NCBI RefSeq assembly: GCF_002140915.1
Contig: NZ_NGKU01000001.1
Location: 1,700,039 to 1,764,038 of the forward strand
DNA length: 64,000 nucleotides
Direction: 5' to 3'
Origin: Candidatus Enterococcus testudinis
GTDB taxonomy: Bacteria > Bacillota > Bacilli > Lactobacillales > Enterococcaceae
Both the position numbers and the translations under genes were made by a program. Shown here one piece after another: positions 1 through 10,805 of this stretch; the first letter of the stretch is position 1; each line of letters begins with the position of its first letter. Under the pieces are notes generated by a model, which worked only from the letters and a program-made list of their open reading frames with translations, had not been told where the DNA came from and made no database searches.

Positions 1-23
1 TTCTCTACGGTTGGTCCTATCAA
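1..23 (-). CDS. 5' end of an unidentified gene leaving the window
   Basis: On the minus strand a GGAGGC ribosome site (31-38) is followed at 8 nt by a TTG codon at 23-21, and an open frame M-I-G-P-T-V-E runs off the left edge. In related bacteria a CBS-domain protein often follows the yfcE gene, which would fit, but seven residues cannot show it. The gene would be the distal member of the murI-rph/rdgB-yfcE unit. This is a tentative start call only. Confidence 0.35.
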
Positions 24-132
24 TCTAACTGCCTCCATTTCACAACTACCCTCTTATTTTAGCTGAAAATGAGAAAATAAGGACCCTCGTTGTAAAATTA
101 TAATGAAATTTTTACTTTTTGATGCCGTTTTC

Positions 133-645
133 TTAACGGGGGAAAACAAATGTCAAATCTGAGACAGGTTTAAACTGCCAATCATAGTATTGCACTTGCC
201 ATTCTTTCGCTGTGCTTTTAATAATGGCGAAGCTTTTGATTTGAATCGGTCCTCTTGGTTGCGAAATGCTGCCGGGATTCAAAAAAAGACGCCCGCCGAC
301 TTTTTCGCAGGCGATTTGGTGGGTGTGTCCGAATAATGCGATCGATGCATCGGCTTGTTGTGCTTGCAAGCCAAGCGTTGTGATGCCAAACCGCACATCA
401 ACCAAGTGACCATGAGTCATGTAGATCCGATCAGTCGTTGTTTCAACTGTACGGTGATCGGGATACTGCGCACCGTAGTCACAATTGCCACAGACGACTT
501 GATAGGTATCCCAAAGCGGATCAGAATCTGGTAGCTCCGAATCACCGCAATGAAGAAACAAGTCGATTTGATCTTTGAAGTGTTCAAGCAGATCGACGAG
601 AATTTGACGATCTCCATGATTGTCGCTTACAACCAAATAGTTCAT
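133..645 (-). CDS. yfcE: YfcE/MJ0936-type metallophosphoesterase
   Basis: Small cytoplasmic calcineurin-like phosphodiesterase of 170 aa, the usual length of the family. All metal-site motifs are visible: SDNHGD with D8 and H10, CGD with D35, GNCD with N54, THGH around residue 78, and GHTH at 106-109. Family members hydrolyse phosphodiesters with Mn or Ni; the natural substrate is generally unknown. It starts 3 nt after the stop of the Rph/RdgB gene, so the two are certainly cotranscribed and probably translationally coupled. The family call is firm; the physiological role is open. Confidence 0.9.
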   Translation of the reverse strand: MNYLVVSDNHGDRQILVDLLEHFKDQIDLFLHCGDSELPDSDPLWDTYQVVCGNCDYGAQYPDHRTVETTTDRIYMTHGHLVDVRFGITTLGLQAQQADASIALFGHTHQIACEKVGGRLFLNPGSISQPRGPIQIKSFAIIKSTAKEWQVQYYDWQFKPVSDLTFVFPR

Positions 646-648
646 TTG

Positions 649-1995
649 TTATTCTCCTTCCAACCATGACTGCCATTCTTTTTGTAAGGCTTTGATTGCC
701 AAACCCCGATGACTCATGCTATTTTTTTCGGCTTGGCTTAATTCAGCGGCCGTTTTTTCAAAACCATCTGGTACAAATAACGGATCATAACCGAAGCCAT
801 TTTCTCCACGTGGGATTCGACCGATTTTGCCAGGCCAATCTGCTTCGACGACTAAACTGTCTTTATCCGGTGCAGCGAAGACCAGCGTACAATGAAACTG
901 TGCTGTGCGTTGCTCATCTGGGGTATCTGTCAATTCATACAACAATTTGGCATTGTTTGCTGCATCACTTTTTTGTTCGCCTGCATAACGTGCGGAATAG
1001 ACCCCTGGTCTGCCCCCTAGCGCATCTACTTTCAGCCCGGAATCATCTGCTAAGACGGGACGCCCCAATAATTTGGCGATCGTTTCTGCTTTTAAGCGGG
1101 CATTTTCTTCAAAAGTCTTGCCTGTTTCTTCAACATCAGGTAAATCGGGATAGTCCTTCAATGTTTTCACATCATAGCCAGCCGCGCCGAAAACCGCTTT
1201 AAACTCTTTGGCTTTGCCTGGATTGCCTGTCGCGATGACGATGGCTTTTTCTGGAATGTCATAGAGCGGTTTCTCTGGAATAAATAAAGCCTCTTTTTGG
1301 TAGGCGATCAGCTCTTCGATAGCTGTTTTTCCATAAATCAGCATTTCATTGAGTTCTTGCCCATCGAATGTTGCTTCTTCCCCTGTCCCTTGCAATTCAA
1401 CGAACCGGCCAGATTCAGTCATGACCAAGTTCATATCGACTGCAGCAGACGAATCTTCTATATAATCCAAGTCTGTGACACAGGTACCATCCGGCAAGAT
1501 ACCGACACTGATGGCTGCCAAATGTTCTTTGATTGGATCAGCGGTCAATTTCTTTTCTTGCAATAATGTATCGACTGCTAAACGCAACGCAACGAATGCG
1601 CCAGTGATACTAGCGGTTCTCGTTCCGCCATCCGCTTGCACCACATCACAATCGACGACAATGCTATGCTCTCCCAATTCTTCTAAATCTACGACTGCTC
1701 GTAACGAGCGGGCAATCAAGCGCTGGATCTCCATCGTGCGGCCACTTAATTTCCCTTTGGCACTTTCTCGACGATTTCGGGTATTGGTGGCGCGAGGCAG
1801 CATACTATACTCTGCTGTGACCCACCCTTTCCCTGTGTCCCGTAAAAACGGCGGCACACGGTCCTCAACTGTTGCGGAGCAAATCACAGTCGTATCTCCA
1901 AACGAGATCACCACGGAACCTTCTGGGTGTTTGTAGACATTTGTTTGAATCTTTACGGGGCGAATCGCTGTTTGACTTCTGCCATCATGACGCAT
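649..1995 (-). CDS. rph: Fused RNase PH / dITP-XTP pyrophosphatase (Rph-RdgB)
   Basis: A bifunctional 448-aa protein. Residues 1-245 are RNase PH, which trims tRNA 3' ends phosphorolytically; RHDGR at 2-6 and [12 protein letters not shown] at 123-134 are typical. Residues 251-448 are a complete RdgB/HAM1 domain, which hydrolyses non-canonical purine NTPs: TGNPGK at 256-261, DDSG at 317-320, then [11 protein letters not shown] and SHRG. In most bacteria these are two separate proteins; the fusion is known in some Lactobacillales. The start abuts the murI stop with no gap, and yfcE follows 3 nt downstream, giving a murI-rph/rdgB-yfcE operon. No frameshift is seen and both active sites look intact. 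Confidence 0.95.
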   Translation of the reverse strand: MRHDGRSQTAIRPVKIQTNVYKHPEGSVVISFGDTTVICSATVEDRVPPFLRDTGKGWVTAEYSMLPRATNTRNRRESAKGKLSGRTMEIQRLIARSLRAVVDLEELGEHSIVVDCDVVQADGGTRTASITGAFVALRLAVDTLLQEKKLTADPIKEHLAAISVGILPDGTCVTDLDYIEDSSAAVDMNLVMTESGRFVELQGTGEEATFDGQELNEMLIYGKTAIEELIAYQKEALFIPEKPLYDIPEKAIVIATGNPGKAKEFKAVFGAAGYDVKTLKDYPDLPDVEETGKTFEENARLKAETIAKLLGRPVLADDSGLKVDALGGRPGVYSARYAGEQKSDAANNAKLLYELTDTPDEQRTAQFHCTLVFAAPDKDSLVVEADWPGKIGRIPRGENGFGYDPLFVPDGFEKTAAELSQAEKNSMSHRGLAIKALQKEWQSWLEGE

Positions 1996-2811
1996 TTATT
2001 TTCCTCCTAAATCGATATGGTTCGATGAGATGTTCGGTAGATCTAACCAGTCGTTGGCAATTTCATCGAATATTTTCGGCGAACCTGTCGTATAAAATTC
2101 ATGTGTTGGGATTACGTCTTGGTCTGATTGCTGCGCTATGTCGAAATAATCCAGTAATGTACTGACCTCACCAACTGTTTCAGCACCGGAATCAATCAAA
2201 CGAATCGTGCTGCCCAACTCATTTTGGATCATATGTTTCAGCAGTGGATAATGGGTACAGCCTAAAATGACGGTATCCAATTTTTTATTCTTCAACGGAC
2301 GCAATGTTTCGGATACGATTTTTTTGGCCACTGAACTGTGGTATTGATTGCTTTCAACGATAGGGACAAATTTCGGACAAGCCAAGCTGATGACTGTCGT
2401 TTGGGGTGATTTGGCTTTCAACGCTCGTTCATAGGAATGGCTTTTGATCGTTCCTGCGGTGCCGATCACGCCAATGCGATGGTTGCTGGTTGCTTTCACA
2501 GCAGCCCGGCTGCCGGGAAGAATCACGCCGATCACTGGGATCGATAACGCGGCTTTGATCTCATCAAGGGCAACGGCTGTTGCCGTATTGCAAGCGATCA
2601 CGAGCATTTTGATATTTTTTTCAAGTAAAAATCTGGTCATCTGCCATGTATAATCAATGACTTGTTCAGCTGGACGCGGCCCATAGGGACAGCGGGCAGT
2701 ATCGCCTAAATAAAGGATGGATTCATTGGGTAATTGCTTAATGGCTTCTTTGACTACCGTCAGACCGCCAACCCCTGAATCGATAAATCCTATTGGTTGT
2801 GTATGTGTCAT
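1996..2811 (-). CDS. murI: Glutamate racemase
   Basis: Converts L- to D-glutamate for peptidoglycan. The 271-aa protein shows [11 protein letters not shown] at the N-terminus and the two catalytic cysteines, C74 in ACNTATA and C185 in GCTHYP. A longer frame begins at 2829, but the ATG at 2811 (MTHTQP) is preferred because AAAGGA sits 8 nt before it, whereas the upstream ATGs lie on or before that site. It is the first gene of the unit with rph/rdgB and yfcE. A short palindrome (2843-2860) lies in its leader. Confidence 0.95.
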   Translation of the reverse strand: MTHTQPIGFIDSGVGGLTVVKEAIKQLPNESILYLGDTARCPYGPRPAEQVIDYTWQMTRFLLEKNIKMLVIACNTATAVALDEIKAALSIPVIGVILPGSRAAVKATSNHRIGVIGTAGTIKSHSYERALKAKSPQTTVISLACPKFVPIVESNQYHSSVAKKIVSETLRPLKNKKLDTVILGCTHYPLLKHMIQNELGSTIRLIDSGAETVGEVSTLLDYFDIAQQSDQDVIPTHEFYTTGSPKIFDEIANDWLDLPNISSNHIDLGGK

Positions 2812-2842
2812 TGCTGTCATCCTTTGCATAAAAGAAAGTCTG

Positions 2843-2860
2843 AGGTATGAAATGATACCT
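2843..2860. promoter_or_regulatory. Palindrome in the murI leader
   Basis: AGGTAT-N6-ATACCT, a perfect 6+6 inverted repeat about 35 nt before the murI ribosome site and close to a plausible start of transcription. It could bind a dimeric regulator. No function is shown. Confidence 0.35.
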
Positions 2861-2927
2861 ATCTTCCATTTTGGACTTTTTCAAGATAGATTTCAAGTCT
2901 TTTTGACCCTGCAACGTTCCTGTGGAA

Positions 2928-2976
2928 ATAAAAACAGTTCAAAGCCTCCCATGAATGGATGACCTTGAACTGTTTT
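2928..2976 (-). terminator. Terminator of the glutamine ABC operon
   Basis: On the minus strand AACAGTTCAA pairs with TTGAACTGTT around a 20-nt loop and is followed by a T-tract. It lies just after the last permease gene and before murI. Confidence 0.8.
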
Positions 2977-3006
2977 CTTCTTTTTAAGATGATCGATTTA
3001 TGATGA

Positions 3007-3663
3007 TCAATAATCATACTGTCTTTTCTCAAAGAAACGAGAAAGCAGCGACAATGCATAACAAACCAAGAAATATAAGACTGTCATCGCCAAGAACATC
3101 GGCAACACATAATTGGTGTTTTGTCCGTAAATGATACGGGCATGATGGGTCAACTCAGGCAATGAGATGATCACCGCCAAAGACGTATCTTTGATCAATG
3201 AAATCAGCTGACTAACGATTGCCGGAAGCATCGCTTTAAATGCTTGCGGCACCACAATACTCCGCAAAACTTCGGGATAAGTCAACCCTGTCGACAGACC
3301 GGCTTCCATTTGGCCTTTGGGCACTGAATTCAAACCAGCTCGGAAGATTTCTGATAACATCGCTGATTCAAAAATCGTCAGTGCGACAACCGCTGACCAA
3401 AAAATATTAAAGCGAATGCCAATTTGCGGCAACGCAAAGTAAGTAAAGAAGATAATCAATAACAACGGTAAATTACGAATCACATCGATCACGATACCTA
3501 GGACTTTGGAAAGAACAGGAATCTTGCTAAAGCGAATGATTCCTGCAATCCCACCAATCAAGAAGCTAAATAGGATCGATAGAATCGACACTTCGACCGT
3601 GACCCGCAAGCCGTCGAACAAGAAGCGGATATTTATTGCAGAAAATGCTTCAAAAAATGTCAT
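3007..3663 (-). CDS. glnP: Glutamine/glutamate ABC transporter permease (GlnP-like)
   Basis: Polar amino acid permease of the HisMQ family, 218 aa, with about five membrane segments and the EAA-type loop near LSTGLTYPEVLRSIVVPQAF that docks the ATPase. It is the last of four genes in the order ATPase, binding protein, permease, permease, the order of B. subtilis glnQHMP. It forms a heterodimer channel with the preceding permease. The substrate (glutamine, glutamate or both) is inferred from gene order and family only. The operon ends at the hairpin 2928-2976. Confidence 0.88.
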   Translation of the reverse strand: MTFFEAFSAINIRFLFDGLRVTVEVSILSILFSFLIGGIAGIIRFSKIPVLSKVLGIVIDVIRNLPLLLIIFFTYFALPQIGIRFNIFWSAVVALTIFESAMLSEIFRAGLNSVPKGQMEAGLSTGLTYPEVLRSIVVPQAFKAMLPAIVSQLISLIKDTSLAVIISLPELTHHARIIYGQNTNYVLPMFLAMTVLYFLVCYALSLLSRFFEKRQYDY

Positions 3664-3680
3664 ACATCACACACTCCTTT

Positions 3681-4328
3681 CTATGAGCGGATCGCCCAGC
3701 GGCGTTCAAGATAGACCATCAAATAAGACAATGGCAAAGTAATGACCAAGTAAAATAGCCCAACAATGATATACGTATCAAATGTATTGAACGTTTCGCT
3801 GGCTATCAGATCGCCTTGATACATAATATCTAATCCCGCGACCATCGCTAAAATCGATGAATTTTTTACCAGATTGATAAATTGATTCCCTAAAGGCGGT
3901 ACGACGATTTTAAATGCTTGCGGCAAAATGATATAGCGCATCGCTTGACTATAGGTGAATCCTGAAGACAAGGATGCTTCCATTTGCCCTTTAGGTACTG
4001 TTTGAATCCCTGACCGAATCGTTTCTGCAATAAATGCAGACGTATAGATCGTCAGACCGATCGTCCCTGCTTGAAAGCCGTCAAAGGTTACCCAATACAT
4101 AGGTACAACGACATAAAAGAACATCACAATGATCAATAATGGGATATTTCTAAAAAACTCCACGTACGCTTTTGCAAGACCCTTGATCAAAGGATTGTCT
4201 GATAGTTGGAAAATAGCCATCAACGTACCGATCACCAAACTAAAGAACAAGGCGATCAAACTGGCCATCACTGTATATTTAAAACCTTCAATAAACTGAG
4301 GGGTATATGTTTGAAACAACGTTAGCAT
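3681..4328 (-). CDS. glnM: Glutamine/glutamate ABC transporter permease (GlnM-like)
   Basis: Second HisMQ-type permease, 215 aa, with the same architecture as its neighbour and an EAA loop at SSGFTYSQAMRYIILPQAF. It lies 11 nt after the binding protein gene and 17 nt before glnP. It is expected to form the membrane channel together with GlnP. No unusual feature is seen. Confidence 0.88.
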   Translation of the reverse strand: MLTLFQTYTPQFIEGFKYTVMASLIALFFSLVIGTLMAIFQLSDNPLIKGLAKAYVEFFRNIPLLIIVMFFYVVVPMYWVTFDGFQAGTIGLTIYTSAFIAETIRSGIQTVPKGQMEASLSSGFTYSQAMRYIILPQAFKIVVPPLGNQFINLVKNSSILAMVAGLDIMYQGDLIASETFNTFDTYIIVGLFYLVITLPLSYLMVYLERRWAIRS

Positions 4329-4339
4329 CGCTTTCCCTC

Positions 4340-5149
4340 CTATTCTACTTTTCCTGATGCATCATCAGGGAACCATTTGTTATAAATATCATCATAGGTG
4401 CCATCGCGATGCATTTCTTGCAATGCATCATTGACAGCATCGCGGAAATCGTCTTGCCCTTTGTTGATGGCAATCCCATATGGCTCCTCAGTAAAGGTTC
4501 CCCCCACCAAATGATAATTTGGATTTTCACTGGCCATTCCTAATAAAATGGCGTTATCTGTGGTCATCGCATCGCCTTGACCAGACTGTAAAGCTGTAAA
4601 AGCCTCGGCATAGTTTTCCAATTCTAAGATATTTGCATCAGGGGCAGCTTCACGAATATTGACAGCAGACGTGGACCCTTTGACCACCAGCACTGTTGTG
4701 TCAGCACTCAGGTCTTCTACCCCTTGAATTGGACTATCGTTGGCAACCAATAAAGATTGACCTGCATCGAAATACACATCGGAAAAATCTACTTGTTTTT
4801 TGCGCTCTTCTGTAATAGTCATCGTCGCAATGATCGCGTCGATATTGCCGTTTTTCAGCAACGGAATCCGTGTTTTGGACGTCACTTCAACAAATATCGC
4901 GTTGCCATCTCTGCCCAATATTTTTTCGGTGATGGCGCGGGCGATATCAATATCAAAGCCCCGCACTTCACCAGTGGCAATATCCATCAACCCAAACAAA
5001 CGGGTATCATTTTTTACGCCCCAGACAATTTGATTGGTGTCTTGACTGTTGGTTAAAATATCTTTGTCGGCAGCACTTTGCCCCGCACATGCAGAAAGCG
5101 TGATGAGACTTAAGGCAAGCACGAGCAAAGAAATCACTTTCTTTCTCAT
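4340..5149 (-). CDS. glnH: Glutamine/glutamate-binding lipoprotein (GlnH-like)
   Basis: Extracellular solute-binding protein of family 3, 269 aa, anchored to the membrane. The N-terminus is a lipoprotein signal peptide with lipobox LSAC (C21). GFDIDIARAITEKI and VDFSDVYFDAGQ are typical of amino acid-binding proteins. It captures substrate and delivers it to the two permeases encoded directly downstream; the ATPase gene is directly upstream. Glutamine or glutamate are likely ligands but cannot be told apart by eye. Confidence 0.9.
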   Translation of the reverse strand: MRKKVISLLVLALSLITLSACAGQSAADKDILTNSQDTNQIVWGVKNDTRLFGLMDIATGEVRGFDIDIARAITEKILGRDGNAIFVEVTSKTRIPLLKNGNIDAIIATMTITEERKKQVDFSDVYFDAGQSLLVANDSPIQGVEDLSADTTVLVVKGSTSAVNIREAAPDANILELENYAEAFTALQSGQGDAMTTDNAILLGMASENPNYHLVGGTFTEEPYGIAINKGQDDFRDAVNDALQEMHRDGTYDDIYNKWFPDDASGKVE

Positions 5150-5166
5150 TCTAGTTCCTCCTCATC

Positions 5167-5904
5167 TTAGTGGTTGGTGACTTTGCTTAGAAATTGTTGG
5201 GCCCGAATATCTCGCGGCGCATCAAAGAAACCATCAACATCGCGGCGATCTTCTAAGACTTGTCCTTCAGCCATGAACACGATCCGATCCGCTACTTCTC
5301 TGGCAAAGCTCATTTCATGAGTCACCACGATCATCGACATGCCTTCACTGGCAATTTTTTTCATGACATCTAACACATCGCCGATCATCTCTGGGTCAAG
5401 GGCAGATGTTGGCTCATCAAAAAGCAGCATCTCAGGTGTCATTGCTAAACCTCGTGCGATTGCGACCCGCTGTTGTTGTCCACCTGATAACATAGATGGA
5501 TAAGAATCTTTCTTATCTAACATCCCTACACGGTCCAACAATTTTTCTGCTAGATTGATTGCTTCTTGCTCATTCTTTTTTAATACTTTGATCGGTGCCA
5601 ACGTAATGTTTTCTAACACCGTTTTATTTGGATAGAGATTAAAATGTTGGAAAACCATACCAATGTTTTTTCTAACCTCAGTCAATTTGACATCTTTATC
5701 GAATAAGTTCTTATTATTGATCAGTAATTGTCCACCCGAAATCGTTTCTAATCCATTGATTGTACGGAGCATTGTACTTTTACCAGAACCAGAAGGTCCG
5801 ATAACTACAACGACTTCTCCTTTTTCAAATTCAAGGTTAATGTTCTTTAATGCATGAAATTTGCCATAATACTTTTCTACATTTTTAAATTCGATCATTG
5901 CCAT
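5167..5904 (-). CDS. glnQ: Amino acid ABC transporter ATPase (GlnQ-like)
   Basis: ATP-binding subunit, 245 aa. Walker A GPSGSGKS is at 36-43, the signature LSGGQQQR at 139-146, and Walker B LLFDEP at 160-165. This is the polar amino acid transport ATPase type. AGGAG lies 9 nt before the ATG at 5904. First gene of a four-gene operon transcribed from the promoter at 5964-5993, divergent from trpS. Confidence 0.92.
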   Translation of the reverse strand: MAMIEFKNVEKYYGKFHALKNINLEFEKGEVVVVIGPSGSGKSTMLRTINGLETISGGQLLINNKNLFDKDVKLTEVRKNIGMVFQHFNLYPNKTVLENITLAPIKVLKKNEQEAINLAEKLLDRVGMLDKKDSYPSMLSGGQQQRVAIARGLAMTPEMLLFDEPTSALDPEMIGDVLDVMKKIASEGMSMIVVTHEMSFAREVADRIVFMAEGQVLEDRRDVDGFFDAPRDIRAQQFLSKVTNH

Positions 5905-5963
5905 TGCTTCACACTCCTAGTTTATTTTAAAATTACATGAGTAATTGGTAAGATTTGATTCAT

Positions 5964-5993
5964 ATTATAGCCTAAACTTTTTTGTTTTGTAAA
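5964..5993 (-). promoter_or_regulatory. Promoter of glnQHMP
   Basis: Minus strand: TTTACA (5993-5988), an 18-nt spacer, and a perfect TATAAT (5969-5964). It sits 60 nt upstream of the glnQ start. Confidence 0.65.
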
Positions 5994-6111
5994 GGTGCTT
6001 TTCGTTTATCCTTCCTTTAATGATGAAACCACTCTAGTTATTTTACTGATATGTCAGGTTTTTGTCCATGAAAATTTTTATGAAAAAAATTTTGACTTGT
6101 TTGGGAACGAG

Positions 6112-6140
6112 TTGTTTCTTACGCCAAAAAAAGGTAAGAT
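6112..6140 (+). promoter_or_regulatory. Promoter of trpS
   Basis: TTGTTT, 17 nt, TAAGAT. The start codon at 6173 follows after a short leader, which leaves no room for a T-box, unlike pheS in this window. Confidence 0.55.
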
Positions 6141-6172
6141 AAACCATATAGAATGGTAAAGGTGGATGAAAC

Positions 6173-7180
6173 GTGAATACAATTTTAACAGGCGATCGCC
6201 CGACCGGAAAATTACATCTTGGTCATTATGTGGGCTCACTAAAAAAACGGGTCGAAATGCAAGCTGATCCGGATAATCAACTCTTTGTCATGGTGGCAGA
6301 TATGCAGGCCTTAACAGACAATGCCAAAACACCGGAAAAAGTCTCCGCAAATATATTAGAAGTTGCTTTAGACTACTTGGCGGTAGGTATCGATCCTGCA
6401 AAGACTACTTTATTTATCCAGTCGCAAATTCCGCAACTTTCTGAGTTGACCATGTACTATCTTAATCTAGTCAGTGTTGCTCGGGTGCGACGCAACCCAA
6501 CGGTCAAAGCGGAAATCGAACAAAAGAAATTTGGTGAAGGTGTACCATCTGGCTTCTTTATTTATCCAGTTTCTCAAGCAGCAGATATCACGGCCTTCAA
6601 AGCCAACCTAGTCCCTGTCGGCGAAGACCAAAAGCCGATGTTGGAGCAAGCTCAAGAAATCGTCCATAGCTTTAATACTACCTATCAAGAAGTATTGGTT
6701 GAACCCAAAGCGGTCTTACCGCCCAAAGGAATGGGGCGTCTTGCAGGGATCGATGGCAATGGAAAAATGAGCAAATCATTGAACAACGGCATTTACTTGG
6801 CTGATTCAGCCGATGTATTGCAAAAGAAAGTCATGAGTATGTATACAGATCCAAACCATATTCATGTCAATGATCCTGGCCAAGTAGAAGGCAACATGGT
6901 CTTCACTTACCTTGATGTCTTCGGTACGGACAAAGAAAAAATTGCCGAATTGAAGGACCATTATCGTCAAGGCGGTTTGGGTGACGTTAAAATCAAACGC
7001 TATTTGATCGATGTCCTTGAAGCTGAATTTGCACCGATTCGCGCCCGTCGCGAAACCTTCGCCAAGGATCCTGCCGAAGTCATGAATTTACTGAAACTTG
7101 GCAGTCAGCAAGCCGAAAAAGTTGCAGCACAAACCCTCTCTGAAGTCAAAAAAGCGATGGGCATCAACTATTTCGCCTAA
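6173..7180 (+). CDS. trpS: Tryptophanyl-tRNA synthetase
   Basis: Charges tRNA-Trp; class I synthetase of 335 aa, the normal bacterial length. The HIGH-type signature is HLGH at residues 15-18 within [12 protein letters not shown], and the KMSKS loop is at 198-202. The start is GTG, with AAGGTGG about 7 nt upstream. Monocistronic: its own promoter lies upstream and a strong bidirectional terminator follows at 7204-7248. Confidence 0.96.
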   Translation: MNTILTGDRPTGKLHLGHYVGSLKKRVEMQADPDNQLFVMVADMQALTDNAKTPEKVSANILEVALDYLAVGIDPAKTTLFIQSQIPQLSELTMYYLNLVSVARVRRNPTVKAEIEQKKFGEGVPSGFFIYPVSQAADITAFKANLVPVGEDQKPMLEQAQEIVHSFNTTYQEVLVEPKAVLPPKGMGRLAGIDGNGKMSKSLNNGIYLADSADVLQKKVMSMYTDPNHIHVNDPGQVEGNMVFTYLDVFGTDKEKIAELKDHYRQGGLGDVKIKRYLIDVLEAEFAPIRARRETFAKDPAEVMNLLKLGSQQAEKVAAQTLSEVKKAMGINYFA

Positions 7181-7203
7181 TCGCCATAATCGTAAAGAAA
7201 ACA

Positions 7204-7248
7204 GCAAAAAAATCACAGAACGGTCAGTGCCGTGTGTGATTTTTTTGT
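7204..7248. terminator. Bidirectional terminator between trpS and pheT
   Basis: A 12-bp stem (AAAAAAATCACA with TGTGATTTTTTT) with A/T runs on both sides. It serves trpS on the plus strand and pheST on the minus strand. Confidence 0.9.
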
Positions 7249-7263
7249 TTACGAAAATCTATT

Positions 7264-9681
7264 TTAACGTACTTCTGCTTGTAATGTTTCTTCTAGATTC
7301 TTGGTGATTTTGGTCATCGATTGATTGATTTCCTCTTCCGTCAATGTCGCTTCTGGATTGACAAAGGTCAAACTATAGGCCAAAGATTTTTTGCCTGCTT
7401 CAATATTTTTGCCTTGATAGACATCGAATAGGCGTACATCTTGCAAGAACCGTCCGGCTGCCGCACGAATTGCAGCAACCACTGATTGGTTGTCCACTTG
7501 CTCACTGAGTAATAATGCAATATCGCGATTGACAGCAGGATATTTTGAAACAGTTTGATAGACCGTTTGTTCAGAGGTCTCTTTCAAGAGTTGATCTAAG
7601 TCTAACTCTGCTGCATAGGTTTCAGTGACCTCATAACCTTTCGCAGTTGTGGGGTGGATTTGGCCAACAAAGCCAATGACTTCTTCATCCAATAAGATCA
7701 ACGCTGTCCGTCCTGGATGCATCTCTTTCAATGAATCCGTTGGAATATAGGTGATACGTGTCCTCAAACCTAATTGTGCGAATAGGTTTTCTAACATCCC
7801 TTTCACATGATAGAAATCTACTTTTTGGGCTTCTGATTGCCAGTCTTTGTTGTGGACATTGCCAGTTACAGCGATGCTCAAATGATTGACTTCTGTCGGC
7901 AATTCTTTTTTGCTGTCCCCAGTTTGTTTAAAGACACGGCCAATCTCATATAGTGCCACGTTGCTGTTTTTACGGGCCAAATTGTAGGCGAGATCATCTA
8001 ATAAACCTGCGATCAGATTCAAGCGCAAAACTGCACGATCTTCTGTCATTGGCCAGTCTAATCGAGTAACGTGGCTGTCTGTGAAGGTAAACTGCTGCGC
8101 TTTTTCTTCAGTGGTCAACGCATAGCTGATTGCTTCACTGACCCCGCTTCCTTCAAGAATCGTTCGAATCGAACGGGTCAACAGTTGCTCACGTGTCAAA
8201 CGTCCTGCGACTGTTTCACCGGAAGGCAATGTGGAAGGCAAGCGATCGTATCCATAGATCCGCGCCACTTCTTCAATGATGTCTGCTTCGATACTGATAT
8301 CCCAGCGGCGAGGCGGTACAGAAACCTGATAGGTCTCTCCACTTATGGTTGTATCAAAACCTAAAGCTGCAAAAATTTCTTCGACTTCAGCTGCATCGAT
8401 GGTTGTACCTAAATAACGATTGATGCGTTCTAATGTGATAGATACTGTCACAGGTTCGATTGTCACTTTTGAACCTTCAACGGCATCTTTCAACACTTCG
8501 CCACCTGCTAATTCAGCAATCATCGCAGCGGCCGCATCACATGCAGCAGCAACTGTTGCTTGGTTGATGCCCTTTTCAAACCGTGCAGAAGATTCACTGC
8601 GCAAGTTGAATTTCTTAGATGTCAAACGAATCGCCAATGGATCAAATAAAGCTGCTTCTAACGCCACAGTCGTAGTAGTTCCGGTGATTTCAGCGTCTAA
8701 TCCGCCCATAACACCTGCTAACGCAACTGGCACTTGGCCATTTGTGATCACAATATCATCGTTGGATACTGTGCGAGATTCGCCGTCAAGGGTCACCAAT
8801 GTTTCTGCATCTTTCCCACGTCGCACCAAAATTTCTTGGCTGTTCAACTTTTGGTAATCAAAAGCATGCAATGGTTGACCAAACAGCAACAGGATATAGT
8901 TGGTCACATCCACCACATTGTTGATAGGTCGGATGCCTTCATTCATCAAGCGGTTTTGCAACCATTGCGGACTTGGCGCGATCGTCACATGTTCAATGAT
9001 TCGAATTTGATAAGCAGGCGTGTCTGCTTCGTCTGTCACAGTGACTTTGATTTTAGACGATGCAGCTGTATCTGCTTCCTTTAGATCAAATGCAGGAAAA
9101 TGCGGTGTTTGACGATAGATTGCCCCCACTTCATAGGCGACACCCCGCATACTCAATGCATCGGCACGATTAGGTGTAATCGATAATTCAATCAAATGAT
9201 CGTCCATATCTAAATATGGAAATACTGGTTCTCCAGCAATGGCATCCGCTGGCAAGTAGTAAATGCCTTCTGCGTATTCTTTCGGAATCACACTGTCGCT
9301 ATAGCCCAGTTCTTGTAGTGAACAAATCATCCCATTGGATACTTGACCGCGCATTTTGCCTTTTTTGATTTTGACATTGCCAGTGATGCGTGACCCTGGC
9401 AAGGCAACGATCGCCTTGATGCCACTTTTGACATTCGGCGCACCGCAAACGATTTGAGTGACTTCATCGCCGATGTTGACTTGGCAGATCGACAAATGAT
9501 CAGAATCCGGATGCGGTTCACAAGCCACAACTTCACCAACGACGATTTTCTTTAATCCTTCTTCAGGCACGTCGATGCCTTCTACTTCAATGCCTGTCAC
9601 TGACATTTTGTCTGCCAATTCTTTTGGCGTAACAGTTGACAGGTCAAGGTATTCATTTAACCATTTATAAGATACTAACAT
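7264..9681 (-). CDS. pheT: Phenylalanyl-tRNA synthetase beta subunit
   Basis: Beta chain of the (alpha-beta)2 enzyme, 805 aa, full length. In order it has an N-terminal tRNA-binding OB fold (about 40-150, with PHPDSDHL), B3/B4 editing domains (about 210-390), B5 (about 405-475), a catalytic-like core, and a C-terminal FDX-ACB anticodon-binding domain (about 710-805). AGGGGG lies 9 nt before the ATG. It follows pheS by 4 nt and is cotranscribed with it under the T-box leader. Confidence 0.96.
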   Translation of the reverse strand: MLVSYKWLNEYLDLSTVTPKELADKMSVTGIEVEGIDVPEEGLKKIVVGEVVACEPHPDSDHLSICQVNIGDEVTQIVCGAPNVKSGIKAIVALPGSRITGNVKIKKGKMRGQVSNGMICSLQELGYSDSVIPKEYAEGIYYLPADAIAGEPVFPYLDMDDHLIELSITPNRADALSMRGVAYEVGAIYRQTPHFPAFDLKEADTAASSKIKVTVTDEADTPAYQIRIIEHVTIAPSPQWLQNRLMNEGIRPINNVVDVTNYILLLFGQPLHAFDYQKLNSQEILVRRGKDAETLVTLDGESRTVSNDDIVITNGQVPVALAGVMGGLDAEITGTTTTVALEAALFDPLAIRLTSKKFNLRSESSARFEKGINQATVAAACDAAAAMIAELAGGEVLKDAVEGSKVTIEPVTVSITLERINRYLGTTIDAAEVEEIFAALGFDTTISGETYQVSVPPRRWDISIEADIIEEVARIYGYDRLPSTLPSGETVAGRLTREQLLTRSIRTILEGSGVSEAISYALTTEEKAQQFTFTDSHVTRLDWPMTEDRAVLRLNLIAGLLDDLAYNLARKNSNVALYEIGRVFKQTGDSKKELPTEVNHLSIAVTGNVHNKDWQSEAQKVDFYHVKGMLENLFAQLGLRTRITYIPTDSLKEMHPGRTALILLDEEVIGFVGQIHPTTAKGYEVTETYAAELDLDQLLKETSEQTVYQTVSKYPAVNRDIALLLSEQVDNQSVVAAIRAAAGRFLQDVRLFDVYQGKNIEAGKKSLAYSLTFVNPEATLTEEEINQSMTKITKNLEETLQAEVR

Positions 9682-9685
9682 TTAT

Positions 9686-10729
9686 TCATTCCCCCTTGAA
9701 CTGACTGATAAACCGAAGATCATTGGTATAAAATTGACGGATATCGTTGACACCATAACGTAACATAGCGACGCGATCTGGCCCTAAGCCAAAAGCAAAC
9801 CCAGAATAGGTCGTTGGATCGATCCCCGACATTTCTAACACGTTCGGATGCACCATCCCAGCGCCAAGAATCTCGATCCAGCCTGTGTGCTTGCAGACAT
9901 TACAGCCGGCACCGCCACATTTGAAGCAGCTGACATCCACTTCAACAGAAGGTTCAGTAAATGGGAAATAACTTGGACGCAAACGGATCTCCCGGTCTTC
10001 ACCAAACATCTTTTGCATCATCACTTCTAGTGTTCCTTTTAAATCACCCATGGTCACATTTTTGTCAATGACCAATCCTTCGATCTGGTGGAATTGATGA
10101 CTATGTGTGGCATCATCGGTATCGCGACGAAAGACTTTCCCAGGCGAAATCATCCGCAATGGGCCTTTGCTGAAGTCATGGGTTTCCATTGTCCGTGCTT
10201 GTACAGGTGATGTATGGGTCCGAATCAAGATTTCATCAGAAATATAGAAGGTATCCTGCATGTCGCGTGCAGGGTGATCTTTCGGTAGATTCATGCGCTC
10301 AAAATTGTAGTGGTCGTTTTCGACTTCAAAGCCTTCAACGACCTGATAGCCCATTCCTACGAAAATATCTTCGATTTCTTCCATGATTTGTGTCAATACG
10401 TGACGGGTACCTTGCCGCATCACTTTCCCTGGCAATGTCACATCGATTGCTTCTTCAGCCAACGCTTTCTCAAGTGCTGCTGCTTCTAAGTTGCTTTTTG
10501 CCGACTCAACAGCTTCTGTTAGACGGTCACGGATCTCATTGGCATAGCTGCCGACTTTTGGCCGTTCCTCAGCGGATAAATCCTTCATTCCCCGCAATAC
10601 TTCTGTGATTGGTCCCTTTTTACCTAAGACATCGACTCTGATCTGATTCAGGTCTTTGATTGTGGTGCTTTCATTGATCTTAAGAAGCGTTGATTCTTTC
10701 AAGGCTTCTAATTTCTCTTGTAAAGACAT
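9686..10729 (-). CDS. pheS: Phenylalanyl-tRNA synthetase alpha subunit
   Basis: Catalytic alpha chain, 347 aa, which activates phenylalanine and charges tRNA-Phe. Class II motif 3 is seen in [14 protein letters not shown] Cys-rich insert, [17 protein letters not shown], is typical of Gram-positive PheS. The frame is open to 10813, but the ATG at 10729 (MSLQEKLE) is chosen because AGGAGGAG stands directly before it and upstream codons run into the T-box terminator. It is controlled by the T-box at 10806-11040. Confidence 0.96.
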   Translation of the reverse strand: MSLQEKLEALKESTLLKINESTTIKDLNQIRVDVLGKKGPITEVLRGMKDLSAEERPKVGSYANEIRDRLTEAVESAKSNLEAAALEKALAEEAIDVTLPGKVMRQGTRHVLTQIMEEIEDIFVGMGYQVVEGFEVENDHYNFERMNLPKDHPARDMQDTFYISDEILIRTHTSPVQARTMETHDFSKGPLRMISPGKVFRRDTDDATHSHQFHQIEGLVIDKNVTMGDLKGTLEVMMQKMFGEDREIRLRPSYFPFTEPSVEVDVSCFKCGGAGCNVCKHTGWIEILGAGMVHPNVLEMSGIDPTTYSGFAFGLGPDRVAMLRYGVNDIRQFYTNDLRFISQFKGE

Positions 10730-10805
10730 AAGTCTCCTCCTTCTAAATATGAATAGTGGCAAACGGCGGTTATTTTCTCCTCGACATATGACGGACGGGA
10801 TTTTT

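Noticed and set aside
53..82. CTTATTTT...AAAATAAG inverted repeat near the left edge
   Set aside because: Only A-T pairs and no T-tract; too weak to call a terminator.
2859..3059. 66-codon minus-strand frame over the terminator after glnP
   Set aside because: It overlaps the glnP 3' end and a clear terminator hairpin, and has no ribosome site.
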